Shown in pieces: positions 22,722-30,775 of a stretch of 33,893 nucleotides of DNA. How positions within the stretch are numbered: position 1 is the first letter of the stretch; each line of letters opens with the position of its first letter. Under the pieces are notes generated by a model. That model was not told the origin of the DNA, searched no databases, and saw nothing but the letters and a program-made list of their open reading frames with translations. Location: assembly GCA_963589585.1 (NCBI GenBank), contig CAVALG010000108.1, positions 1-33,893 of the forward strand, written 5' to 3'. The stretch comes from CAVALG01 sp963589585 (GTDB lineage: Bacteria; Bacillota; Clostridia; Oscillospirales; Acutalibacteraceae). Position numbers and translations under genes: made by a program.

Positions 22722-23417
22722 TTATGCCGAAAACGGCAGCCTTGTAAGTTGAATAAATGCCTTCATAATAGCGGCAGAGACCTCGGAAAGCGGGCCTGTT
22801 AAAATCCCCAAATAGCAAATTACAAGCACTGCAATCATAAAATATTGCTGATATTGCATCAACTTATAATAAATTCTGTCCGGCAATATTACCATAAGCA
22901 GGCGCGAACCGTCAAACGGCGGTATCGGTATAAGATTAAATACCGCAAGATAAATATTTATCTCTATAATATAAAAAACAAAGTAATATACAAAAAACCA
23001 AATTCCCGACTGAGCATAGTATGATTGCCCAATATATGTGGGAAAAAGGAACAACAGTAAATTAAAAATAAACGAAAAAAGCAGCGCTACAAGCAAATTG
23101 GCAACAGGACCTGCCAGAGCGGTTATTGCCATATCGCCCTTGGGATGCTTGAAATTACGGTTGTTGACCTGCACGGGTTTTGCCCAGCCGAATCCGAAAA
23201 GCAAAATAAACAGAGAACCTAAATAATCTATATGGGCAAAGGGGTTAAGGGTAAGTCTGCCCTGATATTTAGGCGTTTTATCGCCAAGTGCATTTGCCGC
23301 AAAAGCGTGGGCAAACTCATGCACCGGCAGTGTAAGGAACACAATAAAAAGCGTTGAAATAACATATGCTATCGCGCTTGTTACATTAAATTCTCCTCTT
23401 AACAGCATATCTAACAT
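22722..23417 (-). CDS. Site-2 protease family protein (M50 metalloprotease)
   Basis: A 231-aa polytopic membrane metalloprotease. The zinc motif HEFAH is in LPVHEFAHAFAANALGD (helix near residue 32) and the third ligand is in NLIPIPPFDGSRLL (Asp). At least five hydrophobic segments are visible. It belongs to the compact M50 group without a PDZ domain that typically precedes scpA in Firmicutes. The substrate is unknown; a role in the peptide cassette upstream is possible but not needed to explain its position. Confidence 0.92.
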   Translation of the reverse strand: MLDMLLRGEFNVTSAIAYVISTLFIVFLTLPVHEFAHAFAANALGDKTPKYQGRLTLNPFAHIDYLGSLFILLFGFGWAKPVQVNNRNFKHPKGDMAITALAGPVANLLVALLFSFIFNLLLFLFPTYIGQSYYAQSGIWFFVYYFVFYIIEINIYLAVFNLIPIPPFDGSRLLMVILPDRIYYKLMQYQQYFMIAVLVICYLGILTGPLSEVSAAIMKAFIQLTRLPFSA

Positions 23418-23440
23418 AAAAAATCACCTTAAATCCGTAA

Positions 23441-25105
23441 TTACATACTGTCTGAAATTACAAACCTTTTATTTTCCAATCTTATCACCGTATCACAGAC
23501 ATCCAAAGCCGCTGCTTTATGTGATATAAGAATAACGGTTTTTGTTTTTAGCGCGCGGATATTTTTTAAAACCGTCGCCTCTGTAGCGGCGTCAAGTGCC
23601 GAAGTACATTCGTCAAGCAGCAGTATGGGTGCGCCGGAAAGCAACGCTCTTGCTATTGCGAGCCTTTGAAGCTGCCCTTCCGACAAGCCTACTCCGCGCT
23701 CGCCGAGCACGGTATCAAGTCCGCGCGGCAGGGCGTTTATTATATCAAACGCATCGGTAATCTTTAAAGCGTCAAATATTTCGTCATCACTCACTCCGTC
23801 ACGGCAGCCAAAGCAAAGGTTTTCCCTTATTGAGCCGGAAAGCAGCAAATTCCCCTGCGGAACATAGGCGAACATACACCGTGTATCGGGTGATACCGGA
23901 ACATTGCCGCCGTTTGTATTAAAATATAATTCGCCGCTGCGGTCATACAATGACAAGGCGAGTTTAAAAAATGTACTTTTACCTACTCCCGATTCGCCCG
24001 AAATAAGTACAAAACTGCCGTTTTTAATTGAAAGTTCGGCGTTTTGCAGCACCACATCATCCTCATCATTATATCTGAATGATACATTATGTGCCTCGAT
24101 AGAATTAAAGTCAAACGGTTTTGCCGCTGCGCTGTTCACTTCATCCGACGGAAGTTTTTCTATTTCAATTATCCGCTCGGCTGACGCAAGCATTGAAAAA
24201 TACTGCGGAATTATGCCCGAAACATTGTTAAGCGGAATACGCACCTGCTGAAACAATTGCAAAAGCGCCATAAGCGTGCCGTAAGTAATGGTTTTTTTAC
24301 TTATGTTGAAAGCGCCCCAACACAGGATAACATAATACCCTGCGCTTAAAAGCACAAATATACAAACCGAAGCCAAACAACCTATTATCGCCCGTTTCAT
24401 ACGCAGTTTATTCAATGCGCGTATATTATCACTGTTTTTCTCTTGGGCCGATTTTTTTGTGGAAAACGATTTTATTACAACTATGTTTTCAACACACTCC
24501 TGCAAAAACGAGCGCAGGACACCGTTCTGTTTTTGAAACTGTTTATGTGTTTTTTTAAAAATTTTGCCGTAGGTTCTGCTGCCTACAAGCAAGACAAGAC
24601 CTATTCCGACGGCGATAAGCGCCAGATACGGATTAAGCACCGCAATGGCTGCAAGCGCCGCTATAAGTTTTGTTACCGTATAAACCGACTGCGGCAAAAT
24701 ATCCGAAACGCTGTTTACAACGGTATCAAGATCGCTTGTTAAGCGGTTAAGAATATCGCCCGAATGATATTTTGACAGTTCGGAATACTTTTTATCTATA
24801 CAGGATGAAAAAACATCGCAGTTTATCTTTTGCTGAACCTTGGAATATATGTAGGTGGCAAGCAGCCTGTCCGCTATCATAAGCAGAAGTTCGCCTGCCA
24901 CTATAAGTCCTATATAAACGCACTCACGCAGTAAACTTCCGTTTTGTTCGCCCGTTGCGACATCTATTATTACCTTTGCCCTGAGTGAGAGCATAACCGT
25001 AAACAGCGACATAAGCGCCGTTATCGCCGACCTTGCTATTATCCAGGGCAGCGATTTTTTTGATTTTGCAAACAGCCATTTGGCTGCACCCATTTGTTTT
25101 GCCAT
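23441..25105 (-). CDS. ABC transporter, fused permease and ATPase (exporter type)
   Basis: A 554-aa half-transporter. The N-terminal six-helix permease domain (about residues 15-310) and the C-terminal ATPase are fused, the layout of peptide and lipid exporters. ATPase motifs: Walker A GESGVGKST, Q-loop YVPQGN, signature LSEGQLQRLAIARALL, Walker B PILLLDECTSALD, switch histidine ILISHKAAAL. It lacks a C39 leader-peptidase domain. The start at 25105 has AAGGTGA; a longer GTG start at 25114 overlaps the preceding gene. Directly downstream of an S24/S26 peptidase, a PqqD protein and an HprK-like kinase, it is likely their exporter. Confidence 0.9.
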   Translation of the reverse strand: MAKQMGAAKWLFAKSKKSLPWIIARSAITALMSLFTVMLSLRAKVIIDVATGEQNGSLLRECVYIGLIVAGELLLMIADRLLATYIYSKVQQKINCDVFSSCIDKKYSELSKYHSGDILNRLTSDLDTVVNSVSDILPQSVYTVTKLIAALAAIAVLNPYLALIAVGIGLVLLVGSRTYGKIFKKTHKQFQKQNGVLRSFLQECVENIVVIKSFSTKKSAQEKNSDNIRALNKLRMKRAIIGCLASVCIFVLLSAGYYVILCWGAFNISKKTITYGTLMALLQLFQQVRIPLNNVSGIIPQYFSMLASAERIIEIEKLPSDEVNSAAAKPFDFNSIEAHNVSFRYNDEDDVVLQNAELSIKNGSFVLISGESGVGKSTFFKLALSLYDRSGELYFNTNGGNVPVSPDTRCMFAYVPQGNLLLSGSIRENLCFGCRDGVSDDEIFDALKITDAFDIINALPRGLDTVLGERGVGLSEGQLQRLAIARALLSGAPILLLDECTSALDAATEATVLKNIRALKTKTVILISHKAAALDVCDTVIRLENKRFVISDSM

Positions 25106-25110
25106 AATTT

Positions 25111-25581
25111 TCACCTTGCGCCGATTACGGCAGATTTAATTTTTTTCAAAAACCTGTAAGCATAGCTTTTGCATTTTTTAAAAACAAACCTTGGGTAATA
25201 GGTTGCCCTGTTTAAAAATATATAGATTTTATAAACATAGTTCTTTTCGCAATCTATATACTTCTCACCCCTGTAAAACCCCGTTAAAACAGCAAAAATA
25301 TCCTGCTGCCGCACCGTATATTCGTTGTAAGCGCAGTTATCGCCTCTTATTACAAGGTTGCCGTTCTTTATTTTTACAATTCTGTGCATAACCTGCTGCC
25401 CGTCAGGCCGCCTTACATATGCAACAACATCATTAACTTTAAAGGGCTTATTGGGCTTTTTAAGAATTATTGGGTCTTTGCGATACCTTAACATCGGCCA
25501 CATACTGACACCGACGGGTCTTGTCATTACCCAGCCGTTTTTTTCTATTTCAGCCGCTATTGATGAATCAATATTGCTCAT
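25111..25581 (-). CDS. S24/S26 family peptidase
   Basis: A 156-aa signal-peptidase-like protein. The catalytic serine is in VGVSMWPMLRYRKD (about residue 26), and the second motif is QQVMHRIVKI, with histidine where bacterial type I signal peptidases carry the general-base lysine, as in ER-type/SipW-like enzymes; IRGDNC completes the fold. There is no clear N-terminal membrane helix; the Tyr/Lys-rich tail (YPRFVFKKCKSYAYRFLKKI) may bind the membrane. It overlaps the preceding pqqD-like gene by 4 nt. In such cassettes it may process or trim a small peptide before export. Confidence 0.85.
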   Translation of the reverse strand: MSNIDSSIAAEIEKNGWVMTRPVGVSMWPMLRYRKDPIILKKPNKPFKVNDVVAYVRRPDGQQVMHRIVKIKNGNLVIRGDNCAYNEYTVRQQDIFAVLTGFYRGEKYIDCEKNYVYKIYIFLNRATYYPRFVFKKCKSYAYRFLKKIKSAVIGAR

Positions 25582-25844
25582 TTTACAAGCAGTCCGTTAC
25601 TGTCAAGTTCGGAAACAAACTTTTTAACAGTATCGCGAACCTGTTCTTCGGTTGCATCATATTCATCCAAAAAGGCAGTAACTATATCATCTTCGCTTAC
25701 ATCTTTACCGAGCATTTTAAATATAAACTCTCCGCTGTCGTTAAGTTTTATCATTCCGTTAAATTTTTTTGAATCTTCGCCCACAACTATTGCAACCGCT
25801 TGGCCTGCAACCTCTCTTGTTACAAAATTGTATTTTAGTTTCAT
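25578..25844 (-). CDS. PqqD family peptide-binding protein (RRE-like)
   Basis: An 88-aa PqqD-fold protein. It has the expected small winged-helix pattern: YNFVTREVAGQAVAIVVGE, then KLNDSGEFIFKMLGKDVSEDDIV and a C-terminal helix ending in LDSNGLLVK. PqqD proteins recognise leader peptides of ribosomally made peptides and hand them to modifying enzymes. The ATG at 25844 with AAAGGATG is chosen; upstream in-frame codons lie in the hprK-like gene. It overlaps the S24/S26 gene by 4 nt. No precursor peptide gene is visible next to it. Confidence 0.87.
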   Translation of the reverse strand: MKLKYNFVTREVAGQAVAIVVGEDSKKFNGMIKLNDSGEFIFKMLGKDVSEDDIVTAFLDEYDATEEQVRDTVKKFVSELDSNGLLVK

Positions 25845-25845
25845 T

Positions 25846-26556
25846 TTATTCATCCTTTCCGAAAATTGTATTATAAGCGCACTGCGCCGCCGACGGATCC
25901 ATATTACATTTGATCTTCCACAAAGAACAGGAACGGAGCAGCTTATCAATCATATCAAGCAGTTTTAGAATATCGTCGGGGTTATCGGGGAAAATTATCT
26001 GATTGAATATTAAATCGGCAGCCTCCTGCAACGGCAGCGGCTGAACGCTGTTTACGGGGCTTCGCTCGATAAAGCAGATATCGGTCAATGGAGCGCTTGT
26101 GCGGCATCCGTCCCCCTCTTTGCCCATAAACGGCGTACCGTAAGCGACAGGTGTATCATCCTTAAATCTTATTATAGGCTTATCACCGTTTACAACCGTG
26201 ATACGGTCACCAAACAGTTTCATCCACAGTTTCATATGCGTTGTTTTTCCCGTGCCGCTTTTAGCAACAAAGGACAGACACCTGCCGTCAATTTTAAAAG
26301 TAGCGCCGTGCAGCATAAATGCGTCAAACGGAATTATCGCTTTAACGATATTCCTGTAAGCGCATATTGACTCTATATAACCGTTATTATAGGCAAATTC
26401 GTTTATACCTCTTTCAGCCGCAATCTGTTCATCGGTCACCGAAACGGTAATATCAGGCTTTTCGGCACCCGTTTCATACTCGGCACACAACTTGCCGAAA
26501 TAGTCATAACGGGGTTCTATAGCAATATTTATCCCTGCAAAATCGTAAATCTTCAT
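25846..26556 (-). CDS. HPr kinase-like P-loop protein
   Basis: A 236-aa protein related to HPr kinase/PEP carboxykinase. The P-loop is SFVAKSGTGKTTHMKLW (about residues 115-131), followed by VNGDKPIIR and AYGTPFMGKEG, a motif typical of the HprK-like kinases that travel with PqqD proteins. The true HPr-binding domain of HprK is absent. In some lasso-peptide clusters homologues phosphorylate the precursor's C-terminal residue; that role here is inference. GAGGAT precedes the start, and the gene almost abuts the pqqD-like gene. Confidence 0.85.
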   Translation of the reverse strand: MKIYDFAGINIAIEPRYDYFGKLCAEYETGAEKPDITVSVTDEQIAAERGINEFAYNNGYIESICAYRNIVKAIIPFDAFMLHGATFKIDGRCLSFVAKSGTGKTTHMKLWMKLFGDRITVVNGDKPIIRFKDDTPVAYGTPFMGKEGDGCRTSAPLTDICFIERSPVNSVQPLPLQEAADLIFNQIIFPDNPDDILKLLDMIDKLLRSCSLWKIKCNMDPSAAQCAYNTIFGKDE

Positions 26557-26596
26557 CTAAATCCTCACTGATATGTATTTGTTGCGCTACCTGTGC

Positions 26597-28777
26597 TTAT
26601 TCAACCGCCGTTAAATCAAACACTTCGCTGTCGCCCGTACCGCGCGCGTATGCAGTTATAAGTATACCCACATTCATAAGATAGCGTCCCGAATAGATTT
26701 CACCTGTTACCGAGTTAAGATACTTTTTATCGGGGTCAAGTCCGCGCAGGCGAAGCCACTTATACGGCAACTGTTCGTAACTTATAGTAACAAGTGTTAC
26801 GGTTGCACGCGTCTTATCGGGAGAAACAAGTTCCCAAACCGCCCTATAACGGTTCTCAAACGGGGATATGAGCCTGTAAAGGTCGCCGCGGCGCATAAGT
26901 TCATATCTTTCGTGGTATTCTTTTATCTGCTTTTTGGCAGTTTCCAACTGTTCGGGCGTAAGTTTTCTCGGGTCAAGTTCATAACCGAATGTACCCCACA
27001 AAGCAACATTTCCGTTAGTTTTAAAAGATGTTCTGCCGCTTGCGGAAACATGCGCACCGACGCAGGAAGCAGGATAGCACATAGATGTACCAAACTGGAT
27101 ATAAAGCCTTTCAAGCGGATCTGTATTGTCGCTTGCCCAAATCTGCGGCGAATAGTAAAGCATTGCCGGGTCAAACCGTCCGCCGCCGCCCGAACAGGAC
27201 TCAAACAGTATATTTGGGAATTCGGTAACCAAACGGTCCATAATTTCATATGTACCCATAATAAAACGGTGAAAGAACTCTTTCTTCCTTTCGGGAGGAA
27301 GAAGCGCCGAACCTGCATCGCTTATATTTCGGTTAAAGTCCCACTTGATGTAATCGATTTTATTTTCGGACAGAACTTTGTACATCTGCTGCCAAATATT
27401 ATTGCGGACATCTTTTCTTGAAAAATCAATAACATATTGGTGGCGTGAAATTTTAGGCTCGCGTCCTTCTACCCGTACACACCAATCGGGGTGCTGCCTG
27501 TAAAGTTCGGAATCGGGTGAAATCATTTCGGGTTCGTACCACATACCGAATTTAAGACCGAGGTCATTAATCTGCTTAATAAGCGGAGTCAGTCCTCCGT
27601 TCAGTTTTTCCTCGTTTACGAACCAATCTCCCAAAGATGAGCGGTCGTCATTTCGTTTGCCGAACCAACCATCGTCCATTACAAGCATTTCAATTCCGAG
27701 GTCTTTTGCAACCTTTGCAAACTCAACAAGTTTTTTATCGTCAAAATCAAAATACGCCGCTTCCCAACTGTTTATAAGCAACGGGCGTTTTTCGGTCTTA
27801 TAGCGTCCTCTTACAAGGTTATTATTATAAAAGCGGTGGAATATGCGGCTCATTTCGCCTATGCCTTCGGTAGTAAATACCATAACCGCTTCGGGTGTTT
27901 CAAAACTGTCGCCCGGCTCTAAATGCCACTCAAAATCGGTCGGGTTAATTCCAATTATAAGGCGTGTTGAATCATTTACATCACATTCCGCAAGCGCCGA
28001 AAAATTACCCGAATACACAAGGTTAAAACCGTACACCCAACCTTTTTCTTCGTCGCTTCCTTTTTCGGCAAGCGCAATAAACGGATTTTGCACATGCCCC
28101 GAAACGCCGCGCATACTTTCAACGCCCTGGACGCCGTGGGCAAGCGGTCTGCGTTCAATATACCTTTCCTTACTGTGCCGCCCGTAAAGCGATATCATAT
28201 CATAATCCATACTTGGTAAGTCCATACAAAGGCTCATAGCCCTTTCAACAGCCATTTTATTTTTTGAGCCGTTGGTCACCTTAACCCTGCGAGTCATAAC
28301 GCCGCAATTTGAAAAAACGGTGTAGTAAAGCGTAACGAGCGCACCCGTAACGGCGTCTTCGGCACAAAGTTCAAGCGTATCCGCCTCATCTTCATTGTTT
28401 ACATAGGTTGAAGGCAAACCGCTTATTGCAGGCTTGCCCTTATAAATTTTGTGGCTCTTGTACCTTATATCGGTAACGGTATCGCCTGCCGAGTTTCTTA
28501 CGGAAAGCGCGGAAATACGAAAATCGCCCGAGCCGTTGCAGCCGTACTCAATCGGTGCAGTGTCGGGTGTAAAGGCGCATTCGCCGATAACCGGATCAAA
28601 TGGACTGAAGGACGCATTGGCAGGTCTGAAATCCCAAGTGTTCATAAAAGTTTCAGGTATAGAGGCGCCGTAATACTTATTTAAGATGTAGCCTTCATCA
28701 TATATTTTTATTATGTAACTTGAATTAGCGCTATCAAGTTTAAAGGTCATTTTTTCTTTGTCAAATGATATCGGCAT
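26597..28777 (-). CDS. Alpha-galactosidase, GH36
   Basis: A 726-aa intracellular alpha-galactosidase that cleaves raffinose-family and melibiose-type sugars. The TIM barrel carries LVMDDGWFGKRNDD, the nucleophile Asp480 in YIKWDFNRNISDAG, FESCSGGGGRFDP and the acid/base Asp550 in WASDNTDPLERLY. Length and motif spacing match GH36 subgroup I enzymes such as Geobacillus AgaA. There is no signal peptide. AAGGAG precedes the ATG. No sugar transporter lies beside it; it heads the run that continues into the HprK-like cassette 40 nt downstream. Confidence 0.96.
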   Translation of the reverse strand: MPISFDKEKMTFKLDSANSSYIIKIYDEGYILNKYYGASIPETFMNTWDFRPANASFSPFDPVIGECAFTPDTAPIEYGCNGSGDFRISALSVRNSAGDTVTDIRYKSHKIYKGKPAISGLPSTYVNNEDEADTLELCAEDAVTGALVTLYYTVFSNCGVMTRRVKVTNGSKNKMAVERAMSLCMDLPSMDYDMISLYGRHSKERYIERRPLAHGVQGVESMRGVSGHVQNPFIALAEKGSDEEKGWVYGFNLVYSGNFSALAECDVNDSTRLIIGINPTDFEWHLEPGDSFETPEAVMVFTTEGIGEMSRIFHRFYNNNLVRGRYKTEKRPLLINSWEAAYFDFDDKKLVEFAKVAKDLGIEMLVMDDGWFGKRNDDRSSLGDWFVNEEKLNGGLTPLIKQINDLGLKFGMWYEPEMISPDSELYRQHPDWCVRVEGREPKISRHQYVIDFSRKDVRNNIWQQMYKVLSENKIDYIKWDFNRNISDAGSALLPPERKKEFFHRFIMGTYEIMDRLVTEFPNILFESCSGGGGRFDPAMLYYSPQIWASDNTDPLERLYIQFGTSMCYPASCVGAHVSASGRTSFKTNGNVALWGTFGYELDPRKLTPEQLETAKKQIKEYHERYELMRRGDLYRLISPFENRYRAVWELVSPDKTRATVTLVTISYEQLPYKWLRLRGLDPDKKYLNSVTGEIYSGRYLMNVGILITAYARGTGDSEVFDLTAVE

Positions 28778-28965
28778 ATAGCAATCTCCTTACAATTACA
28801 GCATTATAATCCTATTATAATGATTTTAACACAACAAACCGCCGATATCAATCATTTTTTATATAACAGATAAAAGCACAGACAAAAACAGGAATGCGAA
28901 ATTTAATATCGGGCGGAAAAACTATTAACGCGCAAAGCGCAAATTAAATAAGAGGTGAAAATATA

Positions 28966-29166
28966 ATGAGTAGAAAAAGAAACAAAAACCACATTGACAC
29001 ACTTGAGCCGTCATCAACCGAAATAGTAGGTCAACCCGAAAGCGCCTTTGAAATGGTGAATAAATACGGAACCTACAACATTCAGCCGACCTCCGATTCG
29101 GGCAATGATTTTCCGCACATAGCGCAGGGTTATCCGCAAACCGGAGGGCGCGGCAAAAAGCGCTGA
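28966..29166 (+). CDS. Small hypothetical protein, 66 aa
   Basis: A short hydrophilic protein with basic ends (MSRKRNKNH... and GGRGKKR) and a middle containing FEMVNKYGTYNIQPTSDSG. There is no signal peptide or membrane segment. The ATG is preceded by GAGGTG at good spacing, which supports translation. I recognise no family. It stands alone between the divergent alpha-galactosidase and the convergent TSUP genes; a perfect 14-bp palindrome (29167-29180) directly follows its stop codon. It could be a small regulatory or RNA-binding protein; nothing in the sequence decides this. Confidence 0.6.
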   Translation: MSRKRNKNHIDTLEPSSTEIVGQPESAFEMVNKYGTYNIQPTSDSGNDFPHIAQGYPQTGGRGKKR

Positions 29167-29178
29167 AATGCTGCAGCA

Positions 29179-29541
29179 TTACTCCGAGCGTGAAAAAATC
29201 GTGTAAACGCCAAGCGCCAAAAGGCAACCGCCGAATATAACAGATAAAAGTTTGCCCGGCAGCGCGCCGGCAGCGACAACACCGGCAAGAGTTCCGACTA
29301 TTCCGCCGCCCGCTGTCGGCAAAACATACTTAAATTTTATTTTCTTTTTAAAAATGTAAACCGCTACCGAAATTGCCGCAATGGGGATAAAAAACAACAG
29401 GTTTATTCCCTGCGCGCGCAACTGCTCAACCCCTGCAAAAACGGTTAAATATATTATAAGCATTCCGCCTCCGCCAAGTCCCATAGCACCGACAAAGCCC
29501 GATATAAGCCCTGCCGCGGCAACCGCTAACCATCCGTCCAC
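29179..29541 (-). CDS. TauE/SafE (TSUP) family, half-size, second of a pair
   Basis: A 120-aa membrane protein with four hydrophobic segments and the TSUP signature GFVGAMGLGGGGML in the first. Usual TSUP anion transporters have eight helices in one chain formed from two such halves. The GTG at 29541 (GAGGTG 6 nt upstream, 5 nt after the stop of the partner gene) is preferred to the open frame reaching 29577. The two halves are probably translated together and pair in the membrane. Substrates of the family include sulfite, sulfoacetate and related anions; none can be inferred here. Confidence 0.85.
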   Translation of the reverse strand: MDGWLAVAAAGLISGFVGAMGLGGGGMLIIYLTVFAGVEQLRAQGINLLFFIPIAAISVAVYIFKKKIKFKYVLPTAGGGIVGTLAGVVAAGALPGKLLSVIFGGCLLALGVYTIFSRSE

Positions 29542-29546
29542 TTCCG

Positions 29547-29909
29547 TCACCTCATAACAAGCCGTATTCCTGCCCATATCATAAATCCGCCGAAAATAAT
29601 TTTAAGCCATTTTGACGATATTTTACCGAGCACCGCCGTACCCAAAAGCGCACCCAAAAGACCCGCCGGAACAAAGCGCAGCGCATCCGACACCTGCACG
29701 CTGCCCTTAAAAAGATAAATGCATACACTTACCAATGTTATGGGCAATATAACGGCAACCGAGTTCATATGCGCCTCCTGCCTTTCAAGCCCGCATACTT
29801 TAGATAAAAGCGGCACCGCGAGCATACCTCCGCCGGCACCGAGAAGCCCGTTTACGGCACCTATTAAAAAACCGCCTGCCGCAAGCAGCAGTCCCTTCTT
29901 TTTAAACAT
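29547..29909 (-). CDS. TauE/SafE (TSUP) family, half-size, first of a pair
   Basis: A 120-aa partner of the following gene, with the homologous signature GAVNGLLGAGGGMLAVPLL near the N-terminus and four hydrophobic segments. The conserved second helix (MNSVAVILPITLVSVCIYLF) matches the same place in the other half, which fits duplication of an ancestral four-helix unit. Its only ribosome binding site candidate, GGGTG, is in the 3' arm of a terminator-like hairpin whose T-run touches the ATG. Confidence 0.85.
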   Translation of the reverse strand: MFKKKGLLLAAGGFLIGAVNGLLGAGGGMLAVPLLSKVCGLERQEAHMNSVAVILPITLVSVCIYLFKGSVQVSDALRFVPAGLLGALLGTAVLGKISSKWLKIIFGGFMIWAGIRLVMR

Positions 29910-29941
29910 AAAAACACCCGTCGGTATTTTCCCCCGACGGG
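29910..29941 (-). terminator. Terminator of the XRE gene, overlapping the TSUP ribosome binding site
   Basis: CCCGTCGG (29917-29924) pairs with CCGACGGG (29934-29941). On the minus strand the stem is followed by TG and five T that run into the ATG at 29909. It can end the XRE transcript and would also hide the start site of the TSUP pair. Confidence 0.75.
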
Positions 29942-29969
29942 CGCGTAAATATTCTTTTTAAATTGCATT

Positions 29970-30557
29970 TTACCGCAGCCTTGACCAAAGCAAAATTATA
30001 ATTTCGGCAGGTATGCCTATAATAAACACAAGCCACACATTGTAAGATATGGACGACAGCACAGTAAAATAAACCGCCGCAAGAACGCCCCACACCAAAA
30101 GCGATATTATAAGGAAATTTCTTCGCCTGTTGCCCCAAATCGAGTTGAAAACCAAAATAACGATTATGGAAATTATAAGCGTATAGAGAAATGTAAGCCA
30201 ACCCATTTTAAGTCCGGCAAGATTTACGCTTATAAAAACAATTGTGCCTATAAGCCACACAAGCATTGTTGAAAGGGCGGTTATTATAAGCCTGTTCACC
30301 TTTTGCCTATGTGTATATTCACGGCGTTTGTTTATAACATTGGTATGGTCCTCGGTTAACAAATAATCCACCGTTACACCGAAAAGATCAGCTATGCTTT
30401 TAAGCACGGTAACATCGGGAAGCGAATCCCCCCGTTCCCATTTTGATACCGCTTTATCGGAATAATTCAGCGTTTCCGCCAATGTTAATTGGGTCATATC
30501 AGCCGAGCGGCGAAGGTCTTGAATGTTTTTTGCAACAACCTTTTTTAAATCTTCCAT
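29970..30557 (-). CDS. XRE-type HTH regulator with membrane domain
   Basis: A 195-aa protein. Residues about 6-65 are a Cro/CI helix-turn-helix (IQDLRRSADMTQLTLAETL, then YSDKAVSKWERGDSLPD). About residues 90-195 contain four hydrophobic helices starting with ITALSTMLVWLIGTIVFISV. Such membrane-tethered XRE proteins are common in Clostridia, often next to transporters, and may sense membrane or antimicrobial stress. ATG 30557 has GGAG at 7 nt; an ATG at 30563 is too close to it. It sits upstream of the TSUP pair on the same strand. Confidence 0.88.
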   Translation of the reverse strand: MEDLKKVVAKNIQDLRRSADMTQLTLAETLNYSDKAVSKWERGDSLPDVTVLKSIADLFGVTVDYLLTEDHTNVINKRREYTHRQKVNRLIITALSTMLVWLIGTIVFISVNLAGLKMGWLTFLYTLIISIIVILVFNSIWGNRRRNFLIISLLVWGVLAAVYFTVLSSISYNVWLVFIIGIPAEIIILLWSRLR

Positions 30558-30598
30558 ATGCATTCTCCGTTAGTTTTGTTAGTTGCATTATAACATAT

Positions 30599-30625
30599 AA
30601 AAACGGCTTTGTAAAGCCGTTTTTT
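30599..30625. terminator. Bidirectional terminator-like hairpin
   Basis: AAAACGGCTTT and AAAGCCGTTTT pair with a tiny loop and carry T-runs on both sides. It lies upstream of both divergent genes (XRE and SGNH), so its purpose is not obvious; it may end read-through or an antisense transcript. Confidence 0.5.
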
Positions 30626-30775
30626 CGGTAATTCTACTATGGGTAGAGTGCTTGAAAAGCCGCTCTACCGACCTGTAACGGGCTTTATGGGTTGCTTTTT
30701 TCTGGTGTAGCGTGACATTTAAAGGCACTTTGTATACAATCAAAATATAATCTTTTTTGGCAGGAGATGTTGGAA

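Noticed and set aside
30642..30669. GGTAGAG...CTCTACC stem, at first tRNA- or T-box-like
   Set aside because: No cloverleaf, T-loop or CCA end and no T-box motif; only a 7-bp stem with a 14-nt loop can be supported.
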